Assembly: GCA_025869455.1 (NCBI GenBank)
Contig: JAOZVT010000517.1
Location: 1-10,352, forward strand
Length of the DNA stretch: 10,352 nucleotides
Reading direction: 5' to 3'
Origin: Prosthecobacter sp.
Lineage (GTDB): Bacteria; Verrucomicrobiota; Verrucomicrobiia; Verrucomicrobiales; Verrucomicrobiaceae
Numbering within the stretch: the first letter of the stretch is position 1; each line of letters opens with the position of its first letter. Of this stretch, positions 6,259 to 10,352 are shown one piece after another. The notes below the pieces were generated by a model, which saw only the letters and a list, made by a program, of their open reading frames with translations, made no database searches and was not told where the DNA came from. A program made the position numbers and the translations under genes.

Positions 6259-6474
6259 TCTTCTCCCGAATCGGGCGTGGACAGAGCGGGTCATTTTATA
6301 ACGGACAAGCCCCTTTGATGGGATATCCAAAGGGATTGCTGCGCCTAAAATCAGGCTCAGATGGTGTTTTTTGGTGAACAACCATTGAACATGAGGCGTA
6401 TGAATGGGTCTATACAGGCCCAATTTGCCCTAATTTATCATCTTGGGTCCATACCACAGCAAAAACACCTAATA
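6259..6474. other. Intergenic region upstream of the SulP-carbonic anhydrase gene
   Basis: A 216-nt gap, more AT-rich than its left neighbour. CCCTTTG (6311-6317) pairs with CAAAGGG (6328-6334) over a 10-nt loop, but no T-run follows, so termination of the sigma operon here is uncertain. TTGAAC (6385-6390) with TATACA (6411-6416) is a possible promoter, but the 20-nt spacing is long. No Shine-Dalgarno precedes the ATG at 6475. The reading frame of the transporter is open back to 6361, but the added residues are not like the family. Confidence 0.4.
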
Positions 6475-8760
6475 ATGACATCTATTAACCCGCTCTCACC
6501 CAAAACCATACCACGTGACCTTACATCCGGTCTAGTGGTGTTTCTTGTCGCCCTACCCTTGTGTTTGGGTGTCGCTTTAGCCTCGAACGCCCCGCTTTTT
6601 TCTGGCATTTTAGCAGGAATTGTTGGTGGGATCTTGGTGGCTCTTTTGAGCGGTTCGCACACCAGTGTTAGCGGTCCAGCAGCAGGTTTGACAGCAGTGG
6701 TGGCAGCTCAGATTGCCGCGCTTGGTAGTTTTGAGGCATTTTTGGTGGCAGTTGTTTTGGCGGGAGTCATGCAGATCATTTTAGGAGTCTGTCGTGCTGG
6801 ATTCATCGCCGCGTTTTTTCCCTCCAGTGTGATTAAGGGCTTGTTGGCCGCCATTGGGGTGATTTTGATTTTGAAGCAAATTCCACACGTGGTCGGGCAT
6901 GACGCCGATCCCATGGGGAATAAGTCGTTTTTACAGGCCGACAATGAGAATACTTTTTCTGAGCTGTTCGAGGCTTGGTTTGATATCCAACCAGGAGCCA
7001 CCTTGATCGGCCTGCTGTCCATCCTGTTGTTGGTGTTTTGGGACCGCATCAAGCTGCTGAAGAAATCTCCGATTCCAGCGCCTCTGGTTGTGGTTATCTT
7101 TGGTGTCGTTGTTAGTCTTTTATTCCGTCAATTTGGTGGTACATGGGCAATCGAAGCCACCCATCTGGTTCAGGTACCTGTGTCGAGTTCGGTGCCTGAG
7201 TTTCTAGGCTTTTTGCAGTTTCCTGACTTCAGTGTGTTGAGCAATCCGGCGGTTTATGTCGCTGCCGTCACGATTGCCATTGTGGCTTCGTTGGAAACCT
7301 TGCTGAATTTGGAAGCGGTGGACAAGATTGATCCCGAGCAGCGGAGTAGCCCGCCCAATCGCGAGCTTGTGGCTCAAGGGGTCGGCAACGTGGCGGTAGG
7401 CTTGATCGGCGGTCTTCCGATGACCAGCGTGATCGTGCGTAGCTCGGTCAATATCAATGCAGGCGTGAAGACCAAGCTTAGTGCCATCTGGCATGGTGTG
7501 TTGCTTCTGGGCTCCGTGATGCTGATTCCTGCTTGGCTAAATGAAATCCCACTTTCCGCCCTCGCCGCTATCCTTTTGATGACAGGTCTGAAGCTGGCCA
7601 GTCCGAAGTTGCTGAAGCAAATGTGGAGTGAGGGGAAAAGCCAGTTCCTCCCCTTCATCATCACTGTGGTGGCAATCGTCCTTACCGACTTGCTGGTGGG
7701 CATTTTGATTGGCCTGGGCGTTTCTATCGCCTTCATTCTGAGCAGCAATGCCCGTCGTCCGATCAAGAAAGTCATGGAAAACCATGTCACAGGGGAAGTT
7801 CTACGTGTGGAATTGGCCAATCAAGTGAGCTTTTTCAATCGGGCTTCTTTGGAGCAGACGCTACGCAACGTGCCACGGGGTGGGCATGTGCTCATCGATG
7901 CCCGCGAAACCGACTACATTGACCCCGATATTCTGGATCTGATCACAGACTTCCAAAACACCACGGCAGAAGCCCACGGAGTGAAGGCCAGCTTGATTGG
8001 CTTTAAAGACAAGTATCCACAGCTCGAAGACCGCATTCAATACATTGACTTCAGCAGCCGCGAAGTGCAGAACGCGCTGACGCCTCAGCGTGTGCTGGAG
8101 ATCTTTCAGGAAGGCAATGAGCGTTTCCGAAATGGCATGCGTTTGACCCGTGATTTAGGACGTCAGTTGGGCGCAAGTGCTGCTGGTCAGTATCCAATGG
8201 CAGTGGTGCTTAGTTGCATTGACTCACGGACACCGTCGGAGTTGATCTTTGACCTTGGGTTGGGAGACATCTTCAGCGTTCGTATTGCGGGGAACATTGC
8301 CCGGGATAAGGTGCTGGGCAGCATGGAGTATAGCTGTGCCGTGGCAGGTGCTAAATTGATCTTGGTCATGGGTCACACTTCCTGTGGAGCTGTTAATGCG
8401 GCGGTGGACTTGATTTGCAGCCATAAAACGGCAGCCGAGGCCACAGGATGTGTGAATCTAGACTCACTCATCACCGAAATTCAGCTGTCTGTGGACATGA
8501 GCACCTGCAAAAAACCGGATGAATGGGCATCAGGCGAAAAAGCAGCTTACGCGAATGAGGTGTCACGCCGGAATGTCCTGCGCACGATGCGAATGATCCG
8601 CGAGCGTAGCTCGACCTTGGACGGACTCGTGAATGAAGGAAAAGTGGCCATTGTGGGCGGGCTTTATGATGTTGCCACAGGACAGGTTTCCTTTTTCCAG
8701 ACGTCTGACTCCAGTCGTCAACCCTTGCCTATTGCCGTGGCCGCCATGGTAGGGGCGTAA
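6475..8760 (+). CDS. SulP-family transporter fused to beta-carbonic anhydrase (probable bicarbonate transporter)
   Basis: A 761-aa three-part protein. Residues 1-425 are a SulP anion transporter with about a dozen hydrophobic spans, starting TIPRDLTSGLVVFLVALPLCLG and including the SulP block SHTSVSGPAAGLTAVV (61-76) and the region NVAVGLIGGLPMTSVIVRSS (305-324). Residues 440-515 are a STAS-like domain (HVLIDARETDYIDPDILDLI), with Pro-Asp where many STAS domains have the phosphorylatable Ser. Residues 536-761 are a beta-carbonic anhydrase with CIDSR (C581, D583, R585) and HTSC (H634, C637), giving the full zinc ligand set and the Asp-Arg pair, so it should be active. SulP-carbonic anhydrase fusions were proposed as bicarbonate transporters, the enzyme interconverting CO2 and bicarbonate at the inner mouth of the carrier. 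The start at 6475 puts TIPRDL near the N-terminus, as in the family. Substrate identity (bicarbonate rather than sulfate) is inferred from the fusion. Confidence 0.95.
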   Translation: MTSINPLSPKTIPRDLTSGLVVFLVALPLCLGVALASNAPLFSGILAGIVGGILVALLSGSHTSVSGPAAGLTAVVAAQIAALGSFEAFLVAVVLAGVMQIILGVCRAGFIAAFFPSSVIKGLLAAIGVILILKQIPHVVGHDADPMGNKSFLQADNENTFSELFEAWFDIQPGATLIGLLSILLLVFWDRIKLLKKSPIPAPLVVVIFGVVVSLLFRQFGGTWAIEATHLVQVPVSSSVPEFLGFLQFPDFSVLSNPAVYVAAVTIAIVASLETLLNLEAVDKIDPEQRSSPPNRELVAQGVGNVAVGLIGGLPMTSVIVRSSVNINAGVKTKLSAIWHGVLLLGSVMLIPAWLNEIPLSALAAILLMTGLKLASPKLLKQMWSEGKSQFLPFIITVVAIVLTDLLVGILIGLGVSIAFILSSNARRPIKKVMENHVTGEVLRVELANQVSFFNRASLEQTLRNVPRGGHVLIDARETDYIDPDILDLITDFQNTTAEAHGVKASLIGFKDKYPQLEDRIQYIDFSSREVQNALTPQRVLEIFQEGNERFRNGMRLTRDLGRQLGASAAGQYPMAVVLSCIDSRTPSELIFDLGLGDIFSVRIAGNIARDKVLGSMEYSCAVAGAKLILVMGHTSCGAVNAAVDLICSHKTAAEATGCVNLDSLITEIQLSVDMSTCKKPDEWASGEKAAYANEVSRRNVLRTMRMIRERSSTLDGLVNEGKVAIVGGLYDVATGQVSFFQTSDSSRQPLPIAVAAMVGA

Positions 8761-8773
8761 GCCCTGATTATGG

Positions 8774-8805
8774 GAGCGTTTGGCCTAACGAGAGGCTGAA
8801 CGCTC
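8774..8805. terminator. Hairpin between convergent genes, possible bidirectional terminator
   Basis: GAGCGTT (8774-8780) and GCCT (8783-8786) pair with AGGC (8793-8796) and AACGCTC (8799-8805). The two bases between the blocks form G-U pairs in plus-strand RNA (8781/8798, 8782/8797), giving a continuous 13-bp stem with a 6-nt loop. It begins 14 nt after the transporter stop and spans the TAG stop of the opposing phosphatase gene (8787-8785). There is no T-tract on either side, so it may act as a transcript-end stabiliser or with other factors rather than as a classic terminator. Confidence 0.5.
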
Positions 8806-9534
8806 TCCATGCAGGCCGACCATCTGACGGAGGGCGGAGAACATATCTCCCACCTTTCCCCAATACGGGCGTTTCGGTGTTAAAACCGTGACGTCATGTT
8901 GGTGAAAATGTTTCCGCAGGGAGGTGCTGGGATGCACGAGGATGCGATTGCCGCAAAATTCCAGCAAAGGAATATCCGCTGCGCTGTCGCTGTAAGCCCA
9001 GCAGTGGAAGCGCTGTTCATCAGTTAAAGCGGCCACGCCATCAATGGTGCTTTTCATGGCATCGATTTTAGCTTCACGTTTATTGTTAGGCCCAATGAGG
9101 TCGGGACGGAGAGGGACAATGTTGCCAATATGAAAACGCGTGGACACACAGTGATCAAAATCCAGCACGTTGGCGATTTCCTCTGCGTAGAAATCCGGGC
9201 TAGCTGTGTTCAGTACCAGCTTACGCCCTTGATGTTTGTGGCGAAGGATCTCGGCCCGCAATTCAGGATAGATCCAGGTGTCCACACAATCATGAGCGAA
9301 GTCACGTGCGAGTCGGCGTAGATGCGCACGCTTCATGCCCCAGAGATAGGAGAGAAATGCGCGCTTGGCCGTGGCTGTACTCACGATGCCGATGGCACGA
9401 CCCAAAGCGTAAGGCACAAACCACGCATGCAGAACAATCCGCCAGGGGTGACGATGCAGCACGAAATTGCAGAACAAAGTCTGCGTATCAAACGGCAGCA
9501 ACGTGTGGTCCAGGTCGAAAAAAGCGTAACGCAT
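8785..9534 (-). CDS. HAD superfamily phosphatase, subfamily IB (SerB-like)
   Basis: A 249-aa cytoplasmic hydrolase of the haloacid dehalogenase superfamily. Motif I is FFDLDHT (catalytic D7 and D9), motif II is LVLNTAS (107-112), the motif III lysine is probably K152 in GPNNKREAKI, and motif IV is YSDSAADIPLL (D183, D187). The long helical cap between motif I and motif II, with Trp and aromatic residues (WRIVLHAWFVPYALG), fits the IB group that includes phosphoserine phosphatase-like enzymes; the actual substrate is not evident. The start at 9534 places DLDHT at the very N-terminus, as expected. It lies 53 nt downstream of the guanylyltransferase on the same strand and may be co-transcribed with it, but no direct pathway link is shown by the sequence. 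Confidence 0.92.
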   Translation of the reverse strand: MRYAFFDLDHTLLPFDTQTLFCNFVLHRHPWRIVLHAWFVPYALGRAIGIVSTATAKRAFLSYLWGMKRAHLRRLARDFAHDCVDTWIYPELRAEILRHKHQGRKLVLNTASPDFYAEEIANVLDFDHCVSTRFHIGNIVPLRPDLIGPNNKREAKIDAMKSTIDGVAALTDEQRFHCWAYSDSAADIPLLEFCGNRILVHPSTSLRKHFHQHDVTVLTPKRPYWGKVGDMFSALRQMVGLHGERSASR

Positions 9535-9550
9535 CAGGGGTGAATCTCAA

Positions 9551-9578
9551 CGGAGCTCGGGGTGTGGAATGATCTCCG
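9551..9578. other. Imperfect hairpin between guanylyltransferase and phosphatase genes
   Basis: CGGAGCTC (9551-9558) pairs with GATCTCCG (9571-9578) with one mismatch, over a 12-nt loop, within the 53-nt gap between the two minus-strand genes. No T-tract follows on the minus strand. It could attenuate read-through into the phosphatase gene or be chance. Confidence 0.25.
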
Positions 9579-9587
9579 CAGAGGTCA

Positions 9588-10352
9588 TTATTTCAGTTCT
9601 TTAGGGAGCTGATCGGCAAGCTTTTTGATGTTTTCAGCGTGAGAGCGGCTGGTGATAAGCAGCGCATCTTTGGCAGAAACGATGATCAAATCTTGAACCC
9701 CCAGCAGTGCTACGTGCTGTCCCGTCTGGGTAAAGACGAGATTGTTAGAAGCATCTAACTGAGACACAGCGCAGTTGTACTGGTTGCCGTCATCATCAGC
9801 CGTCAAATACTTGCCGACGGAGGTCCAGTTACCAACATCATCCCAGTCAAAGGTGGCCTCGACATTGAGCACGCGGGATGCACGCTCCATGAGCGCGTAG
9901 TCAATGGAAAGCTTGGGCAATTTGGAGAATTGGCGCTCCACGGTGGCTTTGAAATCTTTAGAACCACGCAATTCAGATACGAAATCAGCTAGGGCTGGGC
10001 AGTGGCGGCTCAGCTCACTGAAAATGGCAGGGATGGTCCAGATGAACATGCCTGCATTCCAGGTGAAGGTTCCCTGGGAGATGAAATGCTCTGCCAAATC
10101 AGGATTGGGTTTTTCACGGAAGCGAGCCACTTCATAGACGGCTACGTCATTGACGCCCAGTACGGAGGCGCGCTTTCCACGTTCCACATAACCGTAGCTT
10201 GGGCAGGCCCAAGTTGGCTTGATACCCACCGTGACGAGGCTGCTGGAAGCCTCTGCTGCGATGGCGGAATTGAGGAGTACCTTTTGGAATTCAGCCTCAT
10301 TTTGGATCAAATGATCCGCTGGTAACACCATCATGGTCGCACCAGGATCACG
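9588..10352 (-). CDS. manC: Mannose-1-phosphate guanylyltransferase (partial, N-terminus beyond right edge)
   Basis: Makes GDP-mannose from mannose-1-phosphate and GTP, the activated sugar for polysaccharide and glycoconjugate synthesis. The 254 visible residues begin in frame at the last base of the window (RDPGATMMVLPADHLI), so an internal ATG at 10334 is not the start; about 90 N-terminal residues with the GTP-binding GxGxRxxP loop are missing. Family landmarks are LPADH, PSYGYVERG, VYEVARFREKPNPD, GTFTWNAGMFIW, KLSIDYALMERA and ATFDWDDVGNWTSV. It ends shortly after the nucleotidyltransferase domain and the beta-helical tail (HVALLGVQDLIIVSAKDALLI). There is no phosphomannose isomerase domain, so this is the single-domain type rather than the bifunctional ManC/AlgA type; the symbol is therefore tentative. 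The HAD phosphatase follows on the same strand. Confidence 0.93.
   Translation of the reverse strand, partial: RDPGATMMVLPADHLIQNEAEFQKVLLNSAIAAEASSSLVTVGIKPTWACPSYGYVERGKRASVLGVNDVAVYEVARFREKPNPDLAEHFISQGTFTWNAGMFIWTIPAIFSELSRHCPALADFVSELRGSKDFKATVERQFSKLPKLSIDYALMERASRVLNVEATFDWDDVGNWTSVGKYLTADDDGNQYNCAVSQLDASNNLVFTQTGQHVALLGVQDLIIVSAKDALLITSRSHAENIKKLADQLPKELK

Noticed and set aside
6361..6474. Earlier ATG start for the SulP-carbonic anhydrase gene
   Set aside because: The extra 38 residues are not hydrophobic or family-like and overlap a possible promoter; the ATG at 6475 places the first SulP block where expected.

Overview
The window reads as ordinary chromosomal DNA from a free-living bacterium, most likely of the Verrucomicrobia (Verrucomicrobiaceae type, such as Prosthecobacter or Verrucomicrobium). 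That placement is an inference. It rests on the style of the valyl-tRNA synthetase, the ECF sigma factor with a zinc-less anti-sigma partner, weak or absent Shine-Dalgarno sites, and a short GC-rich palindrome ending up inside a coding gene. No phage, insertion sequence, tRNA, rRNA or CRISPR array is visible.

Layout from left to right: (1) 1-796, minus strand: the N-terminal part of a membrane protein that runs off the left edge, with a segment carrying a positive residue at almost every third position, like a voltage-sensor S4 helix. (2) 926-3631, plus: valyl-tRNA synthetase, interrupted in frame by a 61-bp perfect palindrome (2893-2953) and ended by a strong intrinsic terminator (3658-3698). 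(3) 3767-4207, plus: a RidA/YjgF-family protein. (4) 4208-4518: a 311-nt non-coding stretch rich in inverted repeats. (5) 4519-6258, plus: a tightly overlapping three-gene operon of ECF sigma factor, membrane-anchored anti-sigma-like protein and a small exported protein of unknown function. (6) 6475-8760, plus: a SulP anion transporter fused to a beta-carbonic anhydrase, a probable bicarbonate transporter. (7) 8785-9534 and 9588-10352, minus: a HAD-IB phosphatase preceded by a mannose-1-phosphate guanylyltransferase cut by the right edge. The transporter and the phosphatase converge on a shared hairpin (8774-8805).

The genes fall into unrelated functional units: translation (valS), enamine/imine detoxification (RidA family), envelope or stress signalling (the sigma operon), inorganic carbon handling (SulP-CA) and GDP-mannose supply for glycans (guanylyltransferase). 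The most notable sequence-level observation is the palindrome inside valS. It adds about 20 residues to the anticodon-binding region and resembles in behaviour the protein-coding palindromic elements known from Rickettsia. No wholly new multi-gene system is evident. The third gene of the sigma operon is the best candidate for undescribed biology.
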